This document shows positions 7,968-15,790 of a stretch of DNA of 64,000 bases, piece after piece (position 1 is the first letter of the stretch; each line of letters opens with the position of its first letter). Under the pieces are notes generated by a model. That model did not search any database, had not been told where the DNA came from, and saw only the letters and a list, made by a program, of their open reading frames with translations. Source of the DNA: Ruegeria arenilitoris (GTDB taxonomy: Bacteria > Pseudomonadota > Alphaproteobacteria > Rhodobacterales > Rhodobacteraceae); the NCBI RefSeq assembly GCF_013030265.1, contig NZ_WPZQ01000006.1, positions 124,001 through 188,000 on the forward strand. Direction: 5' to 3'. The translations under genes were made by a program, and so were the position numbers.

Positions 7968-9074
7968 TCAATGAAACTGAGTTCCGATGTTTATTTTCTC
8001 TCCAAGAAGTAACCGCTCCATCGCTTTTTGATCGACGATCAGACACTGGAACATTCTGTTTGACCATTCCAGAGCCCCTGACGTCAGCAGGAAAGTTTCA
8101 GGTACCACGATCCACTCAGCGATCCACATGCCGCCCGAACGCTCATGTTCGTGGAGGGTCAACTCTCCAATCTGATCCGCACGTTGACGTCCCAATCGGG
8201 CAACGGCTTCACCGAACTCCGAAGCTCGCTGATTTTTCTTGTGCCCCATGGCCGAAGACACGCCTTTACCGTTAACCGGGCGCTCATAGATCTCACCAAT
8301 ATCCGACGAGGACAGCAGATTCACATTATGGGCGATCTTGCACAAACTGCTACAGAGCAACCCAAGCGCAGTAACAACTTCCGCCACTCCGTCGCGGGCG
8401 TTCTGCCAATGCGGATCAATCGTGTTGAGCCCTAATGCCTTGGCGACATTGCTTTTGATGATTTGACCGTCCTCGTTCTCATAGGCCTGTAAATCTCCCA
8501 CCGGCCCGCCAACCTGAACGTTCAGCCCCCGCGCGGCAGCATCAGACAAAGCGGCACGGCGACGTTCCAGCTCTGAACGCCAGACACCCAACTTGGTTTC
8601 CAACCGAATGGGCAAAGCATGCTGCCCATTGGTCCGCCCCATCATCTTCGCTCCACTACTGTCATGGATATGCCGATCCAGCTCTGCAACGAGTTGCGTG
8701 ATCCCCGCATCGATCTGATCGATCCCATACCTCATCTGCAAAGACATGGCCGTATCCATAATGTCCTGAGTCGTAGCTCGAAAATGGACGAACTCAGCGA
8801 AGTCTCCCATCAGCGTTCTCAGTTGCCGCACCAATCCGACTATGGGCCGGCCGACAAGCATCATGTCATCATGCAATTGGCTTTGGTTCAGGTCGGAAAC
8901 TGAGATCGTGTTTAGCGCACTTGCAGCCTCAGCCGGGATCAGCCCAGCCTTCGCCTGAAAGGTCGCAAGCGTCTGCTCAACCTTCAGCCAAGCCGAGAGC
9001 GTGGCGTGTTCGGACCAGATTGATCGCATATCTGAAGTCGAAAGGCAGTCGCGATAGAGGCCGAAATCAAGCAT
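7968..9074 (-). CDS. fumarase/aspartase-superfamily lyase (PcaB/adenylosuccinate lyase-like), C-terminally short
   Basis: Last gene of the tct operon; its start overlaps the tctA stop by eight bases. Family landmarks are present: HFRATTQDIMDTA (residues about 97-109), GRTNGQHALPI (about 145-155), and the superfamily signature loop as SSAMGHKKNQRASE. That loop deviates from the usual SSxMPxKxNP: both prolines are replaced, by Gly and by Gln. The protein is 368 residues; relatives are usually about 430-450. It stops (EKINIGTQFH) where the C-terminal helical domain would start. The substrate is unknown; beta-elimination of a di- or tricarboxylate would fit the co-transcribed transporter. It may be a decayed or specialised enzyme. 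Confidence 0.72.
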   Translation of the reverse strand: MLDFGLYRDCLSTSDMRSIWSEHATLSAWLKVEQTLATFQAKAGLIPAEAASALNTISVSDLNQSQLHDDMMLVGRPIVGLVRQLRTLMGDFAEFVHFRATTQDIMDTAMSLQMRYGIDQIDAGITQLVAELDRHIHDSSGAKMMGRTNGQHALPIRLETKLGVWRSELERRRAALSDAAARGLNVQVGGPVGDLQAYENEDGQIIKSNVAKALGLNTIDPHWQNARDGVAEVVTALGLLCSSLCKIAHNVNLLSSSDIGEIYERPVNGKGVSSAMGHKKNQRASEFGEAVARLGRQRADQIGELTLHEHERSGGMWIAEWIVVPETFLLTSGALEWSNRMFQCLIVDQKAMERLLLGEKINIGTQFH

Positions 9075-10581
9075 CGCCCAGCCCCCCCTCGGCCAAACTG
9101 CGCTCTTTCATGATGCCCCGGATACGGAAGGCTATCGCGCCAACACCAAGGATCAGGAATGCCAATGCGATAGGGCGCTCGACAAAGATCATCGCGCCAC
9201 CATCAGACATCAGCAACGCCTGGCGAAACGTCTCTTCTGCACCCTTCGCCAGCACGAATGAGATCACAAAGGCCGCAATGTTGAAGTCAAACTTGCGCAT
9301 CAGCCAGCCAGCGAAACCAGCGCAGGTCATCACGGTGACGTCGAACATCGACCCGCGCGCGGAATAGGCAGCGACGAAAGCTGTCATGAAGATCAATGGA
9401 TAGAGCACATTGGTCGGAATTTTGAGGATCAGACGCGCAACCTGCGTGGCACCAAAATAGCCGATCAGGCCATATGCGAAGATCCCCAACATCCCGCAGG
9501 CAAAGAGTTTGTAGACCAGTTCCTTATCCGTCAGAAACAGAGTCGGACCAACCTGAATACCGTGGATCAGGAACACACCCAGAAGGATCGCACCAATGGT
9601 CGAGCCCGGAATACCCAGCGTCAGCAATGGTGCCATGGATGGCCCGGAAACTGCGTTGTTGGCAGCCTCAGGCGCAGCAACGCCTTCCAGCGCGCCCCTG
9701 CCCCATTGTTCCGGATTCTTGGCCCGGCGCTTACCCTCACCGTATGAGATGAATGCCGCGATAGCGGAGCCCAGCCCTGGCAGCACGCCGATACCCGCGC
9801 CGATGAATCCACCGCGCAGAGCGTGAGGCAGACAGGGCTTGTATTCTTCCCATGTCAACTCATTGCCACTGGCTGAGCTTTCGTTTTCCTGGGTCTCACC
9901 TGTCGCCTTGCGGCGTTCTTCGAGCTGGGCAAAAACCTCACCTAAAACAAACACACCGATCATCAGGGGGACAAGACCGATACCATTCGACAGGTCGAAC
10001 GAGCCAAAGGTATAGCGTTCTTCGCTTGAAATCGGGTCGAGGCCGACCATGGCCACCAAAATGCCCAACAGAGCCGAGGCCAGTCCTTTGACAATCGACT
10101 TACCAATGACCGACCCGATGACCACAAAGGCGGCAAAGTAAATGGCAAAGGTCTCTGGTGGCCCCAGCTTCAGCGCTATGGCTGCGATAAATCCTACGCC
10201 GACGACCAGCAGAACATCTCCCATGAAATCGCCGATGACGGACGAAATCGTGGCAACCTTCATCGCTTTGCCAGCCTTGCCAGCGCGTGCCAGCGGGTAG
10301 CCGTCGATCTGCGTAGCAGCGCTCGCAGCGGTTCCCGGCGTATTAAACAGGATGGCAGCTATCGAGCCGCCATATCGACCCGACTTACCGATCACATAGA
10401 GAAAGGCCAACGCAAACAGCGGCGACATATAGAAAGTGATCGGCAACAGCATTGCAATCGCGGCCGAGGCGGTCAGGCCCGGGGTGGCCCCGACGATCAT
10501 GCCAACTACGGCTGCAAGAACAATAGCAAAAAGCAGCATCGGATCAGTGATGACTGAAAGCAGCGCTGGGAAGATTTCCAT
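9067..10581 (-). CDS. tctA: TctA, large membrane subunit of a tripartite tricarboxylate transporter
   Basis: Large integral membrane subunit (504 residues, about 12 segments) of a TTT-family uptake system driven by an ion gradient and fed by the periplasmic TctC protein. Family motifs are clear: GMIVGATPGLTASAAIAMLL near residue 20-40, GRYGGSIAAILFNTPG, and GVLPGLGSAIAAFISYGEGK followed by EGVAAPEAANNAVSG. I chose the ATG at 10581, because the longer open frame upstream overlaps tctB in another frame and encodes arginine/cysteine-rich shadow sequence. A GGGG-containing ribosome binding site lies about nine bases upstream, and tctB ends five bases before. The substrate, likely a carboxylate, is not evident. 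Confidence 0.92.
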   Translation of the reverse strand: MEIFPALLSVITDPMLLFAIVLAAVVGMIVGATPGLTASAAIAMLLPITFYMSPLFALAFLYVIGKSGRYGGSIAAILFNTPGTAASAATQIDGYPLARAGKAGKAMKVATISSVIGDFMGDVLLVVGVGFIAAIALKLGPPETFAIYFAAFVVIGSVIGKSIVKGLASALLGILVAMVGLDPISSEERYTFGSFDLSNGIGLVPLMIGVFVLGEVFAQLEERRKATGETQENESSASGNELTWEEYKPCLPHALRGGFIGAGIGVLPGLGSAIAAFISYGEGKRRAKNPEQWGRGALEGVAAPEAANNAVSGPSMAPLLTLGIPGSTIGAILLGVFLIHGIQVGPTLFLTDKELVYKLFACGMLGIFAYGLIGYFGATQVARLILKIPTNVLYPLIFMTAFVAAYSARGSMFDVTVMTCAGFAGWLMRKFDFNIAAFVISFVLAKGAEETFRQALLMSDGGAMIFVERPIALAFLILGVGAIAFRIRGIMKERSLAEGGLGDA

Positions 10582-10586
10582 AAGAA

Positions 10587-11054
10587 TTACCCCTGTATCC
10601 AGCTGAGCAGGTCGAACACTTCGCCGTAGGGCGGAAAGACACCAAGCAGCACGAAGAAAATGATGTGGAAAATGAGCGGGCACAGAACGGCGGACGACGC
10701 CAATCCGATCCAGCTGCGCACGCCGAACATATAAAACACAACGGGTGCCACAATCGCAGTGGGCAGAAGGTAGCCGAACCACCGGAACGATTGCTGATAG
10801 ATCAGCGCGATTACGAACAACGCGATAACTTGAAACGCAGCACCTTTGTCTGTGCTTACAGGCGCGATCCCTGCAGTTTGGCGCGATGCGCCCAAGATCA
10901 GCAGGATCGACAGAAACAGCAGAGCAACTGATGCTGCGAATGGGACAATCCCAGCCCATGTATCACCAGGCGAGGCGGCCGGAACCTGCCAGGCCCCCCA
11001 GACAGCAACAAGTGATAGGGTCGCAAGCACCAAACCTTCGACATAGGCGCGCAT
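10587..11054 (-). CDS. tctB: TctB, small membrane subunit of a tripartite tricarboxylate transporter
   Basis: A 155-residue membrane protein with four predicted helices (YVEGLVLATLSLVAVWGAWQ, IVPFAASVALLFLSILLIL, VIALFVIALIYQQ, VVFYMFGVRSWIGLASSAVL onward), the TctB architecture. It pairs with TctA for uptake. The ATG at 11054 is preceded by a strong GGGAGGA site; the longer open frame starting at 11144 would begin inside tctC's end and lacks membrane character. The spacer between tctC and tctB carries a strong hairpin that may set subunit ratios. Confidence 0.85.
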   Translation of the reverse strand: MRAYVEGLVLATLSLVAVWGAWQVPAASPGDTWAGIVPFAASVALLFLSILLILGASRQTAGIAPVSTDKGAAFQVIALFVIALIYQQSFRWFGYLLPTAIVAPVVFYMFGVRSWIGLASSAVLCPLIFHIIFFVLLGVFPPYGEVFDLLSWIQG

Positions 11055-11085
11055 GGCATCCTCCCTGTATTCTGCGAAAAGCACT

Positions 11086-11112
11086 GGATCGGGTGGCATA
11101 TCCGCCCGATCC
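11086..11112 (-). other. intercistronic hairpin between tctC and tctB
   Basis: GGATCGGGTGG (11086-11096) pairs with CCGCCCGATCC (11102-11112) over 11 positions with one wobble, around the five-base loop CATAT. On the minus-strand transcript no T-run follows, so this is more likely a processing or mRNA-protection structure 3' of the abundant binding-protein gene than a full terminator. Confidence 0.55.
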
Positions 11113-11121
11113 GTTTTTGGG

Positions 11122-12081
11122 TCAGTTGGTAAGGCTCTCAACAAGCGGTTGGGAGTCTGCTTTCATTGAGGTGAGCGTAGCCTTGGCATCTGCACCCTTC
11201 TGAAATACCGGGCCGGTTCCGCGAGAGGCCAGGAGTTCAGCAAATTCCGGTTTGGCTGCGATTTGCTCCAACGCCACTTCCATGGCTGCCACCACTTCCG
11301 CAGGTGTGTCTTTGGGGGCGAAGACGATGACCGGCGAAGAAACAGCGGCAAACGGAATACCCAGTTCACCGAAGGACGGCACCTCGGCCATGATACCGTC
11401 ACGCTCCTGACTGTTGACGGCCAGCGCGCGCAGTTGATCTTCGAAACCGGCAAGTTGCTGGACGCCCAGAAAGCCAAAATCCGCCTGCTCACCGATCAAA
11501 GCGGCGCGGGTTGGTCCGCCACCCTTGAAAGGCACATCCTGAGCTTCGATTCCGTTATTGGCCAGAAAGCCCAACCCACCGACATGATGGAAGCCACCGC
11601 GACCCGAATGTGCCCAACGCAATGAGCCCGGTTCCGCCCTGGCTGCGTCGATCACATCCTGAACTGATTGGAACGGGCTGTTCTTGGGCACCATAAGCGA
11701 GGTCTGCAGCTGGCCGACTTGTGCGACGAATTCAAAGCTCTCCAGCGCGTCAATGTCGGTGTCACGCGTCATCGTCGACAGCAGGAACGAACCGCCCGAG
11801 GTCATCATCATGGTGTAGCCATCCGGGCGTGCGCCCACGACCGAGTTTGCTCCGTTCAACCCGCCAGACCCGGGCTTATTCACAACCACTACAGGCACAT
11901 CCAGAATACCTTCTGCTGCAGCCGAGATGGCCCGGGCATATGCATCGGTACCGCCACCGGCTTTGTAAGGCACAATCAGATTGATCGGTCGTTTGGGCCA
12001 ATCAGCGGCAAAGCTGGCCGTGGCTGTTGCGGCAATCGCAATCGCTGCAAACGCGGTGGTCAGAATACTACGTCTTTTCAT
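11122..12081 (-). CDS. tctC: TctC/Bug-family periplasmic substrate-binding protein
   Basis: Periplasmic binding component (319 residues) that delivers substrate to TctAB. The signal peptide (MKRRSILTTAFAAIAIAATA to SFAADWPKR) is followed by the Bug-family start WPKRPINLIVPYKAGGGTDAYAR. Other family landmarks are VVVNKPGSGGLNGANSV, RPDGYTMMM, VPFKGGGPTRAAL and the C-terminal PAEVVAAMEVAL. Bug proteins bind carboxylates through main-chain contacts, so the ligand cannot be read from sequence. A GGGAGGA site precedes the ATG. It is the first gene of the operon, transcribed divergently from a LysR gene 100 bases away. Confidence 0.92.
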   Translation of the reverse strand: MKRRSILTTAFAAIAIAATATASFAADWPKRPINLIVPYKAGGGTDAYARAISAAAEGILDVPVVVVNKPGSGGLNGANSVVGARPDGYTMMMTSGGSFLLSTMTRDTDIDALESFEFVAQVGQLQTSLMVPKNSPFQSVQDVIDAARAEPGSLRWAHSGRGGFHHVGGLGFLANNGIEAQDVPFKGGGPTRAALIGEQADFGFLGVQQLAGFEDQLRALAVNSQERDGIMAEVPSFGELGIPFAAVSSPVIVFAPKDTPAEVVAAMEVALEQIAAKPEFAELLASRGTGPVFQKGADAKATLTSMKADSQPLVESLTN

Positions 12082-12128
12082 CGGGTCCTCCCTAGCTCGG
12101 TCACCCGCAGTCTATACCCAAACCACAA

Positions 12129-12164
12129 TTGCAAAAATTGCAAATATGTTATCTACTCTTGCAA
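12129..12164. promoter_or_regulatory. probable LysR-type operator between tctC and lysR
   Basis: The self-complementary hexamer TTGCAA occurs three times in the 100-base divergent spacer, at 12129, 12138 and 12159. The first two form the dyad TTGCAA-AAA-TTGCAA; the third is 21 bases further, two helical turns. This matches the recognition-plus-activation site layout of LysR regulators. Position and symmetry are seen; the binding is inferred. Confidence 0.55.
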
Positions 12165-12181
12165 AATATGGAATTATTGAG

Positions 12182-13090
12182 ATGAACATCAAAGGGCTCC
12201 GCGCATTCACAGCAACATTGTCCGAGGGCTCTCTGGTCGCGGCGTCGGAGAGATTGCACCTGAGCCAGCCGGCCGTGAGTCGACTGATCTCTGGTCTGGA
12301 AGCTGAGTTGAAGCTCAAGCTCTTTGATCGCAGTGGCCGCGCCTTAACACCAACGCCAGAGGGGCTGGCCTTTTATCGCGAGGCGGGCCGTATCCTCGAC
12401 AATCTGGATGAAGTTCCGCGCATAGCTGCAGAAATTCGAGCCGGGCGCACCGAGACACTACGCGTTGTGACGATGCCCAGGATTGCGCACTCGCTTTCTG
12501 TTCCAGCCGTTGCAAAGTTCCTGAAAACTAACCCTGAAACCAATGTCAGCCTGGATGTTCGCGCCAGACGAGAGGCTGGCAAATGGCTCGCAGGGCGAGA
12601 ATATGACATCGGAATCGGCGCATTGCCCGTTGATCATCCGGGCATAGCGACCAAACCCCTTCTTCGCGTTCGTGCTCAGGTAGTTTTGCCCAAAGAGCAC
12701 CCGCTTGCTGACCGGAACGAACTGAATGCGCGCGATATTGCACAGGAACCGATCATACGTCTGATGCACGGCCTGCTGCTGCGGGATCAACTCGACGATA
12801 TCTTCCGCTCAGCAGGCGTAACCCCAAGGCAGACCTGCGAGGTTGCCGCATCCCAACTTGCCTGTTCTCTGGTTGCAGAGGGTGTGGGCCTCACGATCGC
12901 CGACGAACTCGTTGCGGCTCAAACTGGTCTCGAGCGGATTGCTCTTGTTCCCATTGTGCCCGAGCGCTGGATGACCTTTGGCTTATTGTTCCCAATATCC
13001 CGACGAAAAACACCAAATGAATTTGAAACGGCATTATCGGAGGTTGCTCGCGAACTCGTCGATCAGAGTCCTACCCTCGAATTAGCCTGA
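12182..13090 (+). CDS. LysR-family regulator, probable controller of the tct operon
   Basis: A 302-residue LysR-type regulator. The N-terminal winged helix-turn-helix is typical: FTATLSEGSLVAASERLHLS then QPAVSRLISGLEAELKLKLF, with LTPTPEGLAFYREA closing the DNA-binding part at about residue 70. The effector-binding domain follows (residues about 90-295). I use the ATG at 12182, which fits the family's usual first residues (MNIKGLRAF); the longer frame from 11981 overlaps the divergent tctC gene. Its position back to back with tctC suggests carboxylate-responsive control of tctCBA and the lyase. Confidence 0.88.
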   Translation: MNIKGLRAFTATLSEGSLVAASERLHLSQPAVSRLISGLEAELKLKLFDRSGRALTPTPEGLAFYREAGRILDNLDEVPRIAAEIRAGRTETLRVVTMPRIAHSLSVPAVAKFLKTNPETNVSLDVRARREAGKWLAGREYDIGIGALPVDHPGIATKPLLRVRAQVVLPKEHPLADRNELNARDIAQEPIIRLMHGLLLRDQLDDIFRSAGVTPRQTCEVAASQLACSLVAEGVGLTIADELVAAQTGLERIALVPIVPERWMTFGLLFPISRRKTPNEFETALSEVARELVDQSPTLELA

Positions 13091-13302
13091 AGTGAGGTGA
13101 AGTTGGTCTCGTGTCTATTTGAGAATAGTGACAAGCAGGCAAAATCAATCGGCGACACCGAATTCGTTCTTTTCCGCTTCAGCGTGGTAGTTGCATCGTC
13201 CAAGCATTCATTCAGGTGCAGTCATAGACCAGTTGCCTCGTTGAGCAGGCGCCCCAATTAGCCGCAGCAAACGGTAGCTTCCCAAGATGATGACCGGATA
13301 GA

Positions 13303-14121
13303 TCACCCCTCAGCAGGTGAGACGGCCCGCTGATAAAGATGCCATGTGGTGTGGCCCAGGATTGGCAAAGTGAAGATGAGGCCCAGAAACGCCGGAATCA
13401 TCGACAACAGCATAGTAACCGAGATGATTGCTGCCCAACCGAGCATGACTACCGGGTTTTCAGTCACGACACGGATCGATGTTAACATGGCGGAAACAAA
13501 ATTGGTTTCCCGGTCGAGCAGCATGGGCATCGCGACGACGGTCACCGAGAACAACACAGCCGACAAAAACGCGCCAACGCATGTGCCAACTGCAAGGAAT
13601 GTCCAACCCTGCGGCGTGAAGAGGACTGCATTCAAAAACCCGTCAAAATCCGAAAACGAAGCCTTCTGCAGGATAATCGCCAGCCATAGCCGTACTTGGT
13701 AAACCCACACCCAGAAAATGAACAGGGTGACAAAGGCCATCCAGCCCATTTCGCGCTTGCGCTGATCGGCCATGACGGTGAGGATTTCAGACCAGCCGAA
13801 ACTCTCCCCCTTCTGCATTCGTCGTGACATCTCATAAAGCCCGGCAGCAGCAAACGGCGCAACCAGCGGAAAACCAATTACAGCGGGGATGATCATCCAG
13901 ATCTTACCGAGCCAGATCAGGCTCCAGACGAACAGGATCCCAAAAACCGCATAGAACAAGCCGAAGAAACCGCTCATTAAAGGGCGCGCCACAAAGTCCG
14001 AAAACCCTGCTTTCAAAGATGCTGTGATATCGCCCGCCGTCACCGTGTTTATCTTGGGCATGCCCTGCTGCTGCGGCGCTGGGTTGTCTGGTGGTGTAGA
14101 ACCTGCGGTCTTGGACGTCAT
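13303..14121 (-). CDS. DUF2189 integral membrane protein
   Basis: A 272-residue inner-membrane protein of the DUF2189 family, whose function is unknown. After a hydrophilic, proline-rich N-terminus (residues 1-45) come about six hydrophobic segments, including LFYAVFGILFVWSLIWL, IWMIIPAVIGFPLVAPFAAA, FVTLFIFWVWVYQ and FLAVGTCVGAFLSAVLFSV. The family hallmark region F.LVAPFAAAGLYE.SRR is present near residue 85-105. The ATG at 14121 has a strong GGGAGGA site; a start seven codons upstream would be less well placed. It stands alone, with 200-plus-base spacers on both sides that show nothing distinct. Confidence 0.75.
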   Translation of the reverse strand: MTSKTAGSTPPDNPAPQQQGMPKINTVTAGDITASLKAGFSDFVARPLMSGFFGLFYAVFGILFVWSLIWLGKIWMIIPAVIGFPLVAPFAAAGLYEMSRRMQKGESFGWSEILTVMADQRKREMGWMAFVTLFIFWVWVYQVRLWLAIILQKASFSDFDGFLNAVLFTPQGWTFLAVGTCVGAFLSAVLFSVTVVAMPMLLDRETNFVSAMLTSIRVVTENPVVMLGWAAIISVTMLLSMIPAFLGLIFTLPILGHTTWHLYQRAVSPAEG

Positions 14122-14394
14122 GATACACTCCTCCCAAAGCACGGTACTGCGTTAGTCCGTTTGGCAACAGGACAACTATGATACAGACCTCCCTCTTCCA
14201 CCTACAAATTTGCATCACGAGAAGCATAAGGGCAACGAGGGCAATGGCAGCTTTGTTGCGCTTAACTGTCTTGCACTAAATCAGGCCGAAGGTCGATTTT
14301 CGCACTCTGGCAACACGTCGCTCGAAGAAAGGTGAAGACTGGTTCAATGGAGGCAATGTATCCAAATCACAATATTTCTGCATTGCGGTACAGA

Positions 14395-14886
14395 TCAGAA
14401 ATAAGGCTTTAACGCCAATGCGCTTAACCAAAGACCTATCCCGAAAACCGCGTGTGTAATAACACTACGCAACCGCAGTTTCCAAGCTTCAGGTGCCTTT
14501 GAAACAGCTACCCCCCAGCCAAAGAGCGGTTGAAAAATCAGCCAAGGCACCAAGACCGTTCCCAGGCCAAAGCTCAGACCTTGCCAGGCTTTAGGAGCAT
14601 CGAGCGCTGTCGGCCCAAACAGAAAAACGAAACCGATCCCGAAGAGTAAACCCAGAAAAAAATGAGCGCCCCACCCCAGCACCGCCTCTCCATCTACAGG
14701 TGCGGTGGTGCGAATGTCGGCATGTAAGAAGCCGGTGCGAGGAACCGATCCTATCCAACGTCCAACCAAACAGTAGAACCCATTTGTTGCAGGCCATCCC
14801 TGGCGCAACAGCCCAACAAGATCAGTGAAAACTGTTGCGCCAAAACCGACAACCGCGCCCCAAATCAATAACTCTGCGACATTCAT
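14395..14886 (-). CDS. DUF2938 family membrane protein
   Basis: A 163-residue membrane protein with about four helices, matching the DUF2938 family: an N-terminal helix (LLIWGAVVGFGATVFTDLVG), then NGFYCLVGRWIGSVPRTGFLH, then VDGEAVLGWGAHFFLGLLFG, which contains the GE...GW..H motif. The biochemical function is unknown. It is transcribed divergently from a MerR regulator 65 bases away with a dyad between them, a layout in which the MerR protein usually controls the neighbour, here perhaps in response to a toxic or redox-active compound. Confidence 0.78.
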   Translation of the reverse strand: MNVAELLIWGAVVGFGATVFTDLVGLLRQGWPATNGFYCLVGRWIGSVPRTGFLHADIRTTAPVDGEAVLGWGAHFFLGLLFGIGFVFLFGPTALDAPKAWQGLSFGLGTVLVPWLIFQPLFGWGVAVSKAPEAWKLRLRSVITHAVFGIGLWLSALALKPYF

Positions 14887-14927
14887 GATCTTTCCTTTTC
14901 ATGTCGAATCCTTACATTTTTTGTGCA

Positions 14928-14947
14928 ACTTGAAGCTAGGTTTAAGT
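14928..14947. promoter_or_regulatory. probable MerR operator
   Basis: The 20-base sequence ACTTGAAGCTAGGTTTAAGT lies in the 65-base spacer between the DUF2938 and merR genes. Sixteen of the twenty positions are symmetric about its centre. This size and position are typical of MerR-family operators that sit inside an overlong promoter spacer. Binding is inferred. Confidence 0.5.
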
Positions 14948-14951
14948 CAAC

Positions 14952-15356
14952 ATGTTCCGCCTTGATATCGCCGAAGTCGCCCAGCACAGCGGCTTCCCCC
15001 CATCCACTTTGCGCTACTACGAAAAGCGAGGCCTTATCGCCTCAGATGGCAGGCAAGGGTTACGTCGGCAATATGATGATAGTGTGCTCACAAGGCTCGC
15101 ATTGATCTCATTGGGTCAGCGGGCTGGTTACACCTTGGATGAAATCGCGGCTTTGTTTCGGCCCCAGGGAGGTAAGCTGGATCTAAGTAGGCACGAATTA
15201 CGAAACCAGGCAGCTAACTTGCGCAATCAAGCGCAAAAATTGCAGGCAACCGCAGACCTTCTGGATCATATCGCTGCCTGCACGGCACCTTCCCACCTGG
15301 AATGCCCCAGATTCCAAGCCTTGCTTAAGGACGTTCTCAATTCTGGTGGGCATTGA
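14952..15356 (+). CDS. MerR-family transcriptional regulator
   Basis: A 134-residue MerR-type regulator. The N-terminal winged helix reads DIAEVAQHSGFPPSTLRYYE then KRGLIA, followed by RRQYDDSVLTRLALI and a wing-helix LGQRAGYTLDEIAAL. A coiled-coil dimer helix covers about residues 75-112. The C-terminal part has two Cys (IAACTAPSHLECPRF), a spacing seen in metal- or redox-sensing relatives, but whether they bind a ligand is unknown. It is divergent from the DUF2938 gene with a dyad between. The spacer after it contains no obvious partner, so the DUF2938 gene is the likeliest target. Confidence 0.85.
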   Translation: MFRLDIAEVAQHSGFPPSTLRYYEKRGLIASDGRQGLRRQYDDSVLTRLALISLGQRAGYTLDEIAALFRPQGGKLDLSRHELRNQAANLRNQAQKLQATADLLDHIAACTAPSHLECPRFQALLKDVLNSGGH

Positions 15357-15790
15357 GGGTCGAAGTCCAACTACCAGATCTCGGCCTGCATACTTGCCTT
15401 TCAGCGGTGGCCGCGAACGTCCGCATCGCTAAGTTGGCGACTTTCTGCAAACGCAACTGATGCCCATTGAACGTCAGTCTGCGCATCAATCCCGTGCCCT
15501 ATTGTGGAGTCACGCTGTCAGATCGTTCAGACAGAGTGTTGGTGGGTCTGACGTAATAGACCGCATCTCTGGACGGAAACAAAGCAAGATATCTGTGCAA
15601 TAAGACAAGCGCCGCCATAAGCACCGTACGCGAACAGCGATCATGTTCGGCAGGTCCAATGGCTGGCGGCGCGTTGCCACTCGGTGCAACAGGTATCCCA
15701 AGGTCTGTCTATCGACGGTCGCCTTCATAGCAAACACCATGTTCTGCTATGCGGCAAAACGAGTCTCGACACCGGTTTTTGCTCTTCACG
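15357..15790. other. 434-base spacer with no recognisable gene
   Basis: Between merR and the 3' end of gabD. A minus-strand frame of 76 codons (15510-15740) exists but has no ribosome binding site, no recognisable domain, and an arginine/cysteine-rich composition like other shadow frames. The section 15400-15500 resembles degraded non-coding sequence. I see no terminator with a T-run and no tRNA. Confidence 0.45.

Noticed and set aside
7716-8012. 98-codon plus-strand ORF downstream of the lyase
   Set aside because: No ribosome binding site, no domain, overlaps the lyase end, composition like shadow frames.
10582-10959. N-terminal extension of the TctA frame (126 residues)
   Set aside because: It overlaps tctB in another frame, is rich in Arg and Cys, and the TctA family start with ribosome binding site is at 10581.
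12081-12181. Reading frame of the LysR gene extended to 11981
   Set aside because: The extension overlaps the start of tctC and the operator repeats; the family N-terminus begins at 12182.
15510-15740. 76-codon minus-strand ORF after gabD, possibly a transposase remnant
   Set aside because: No recognisable domain or terminal inverted repeats; could be degraded sequence but nothing supports calling it mobile.
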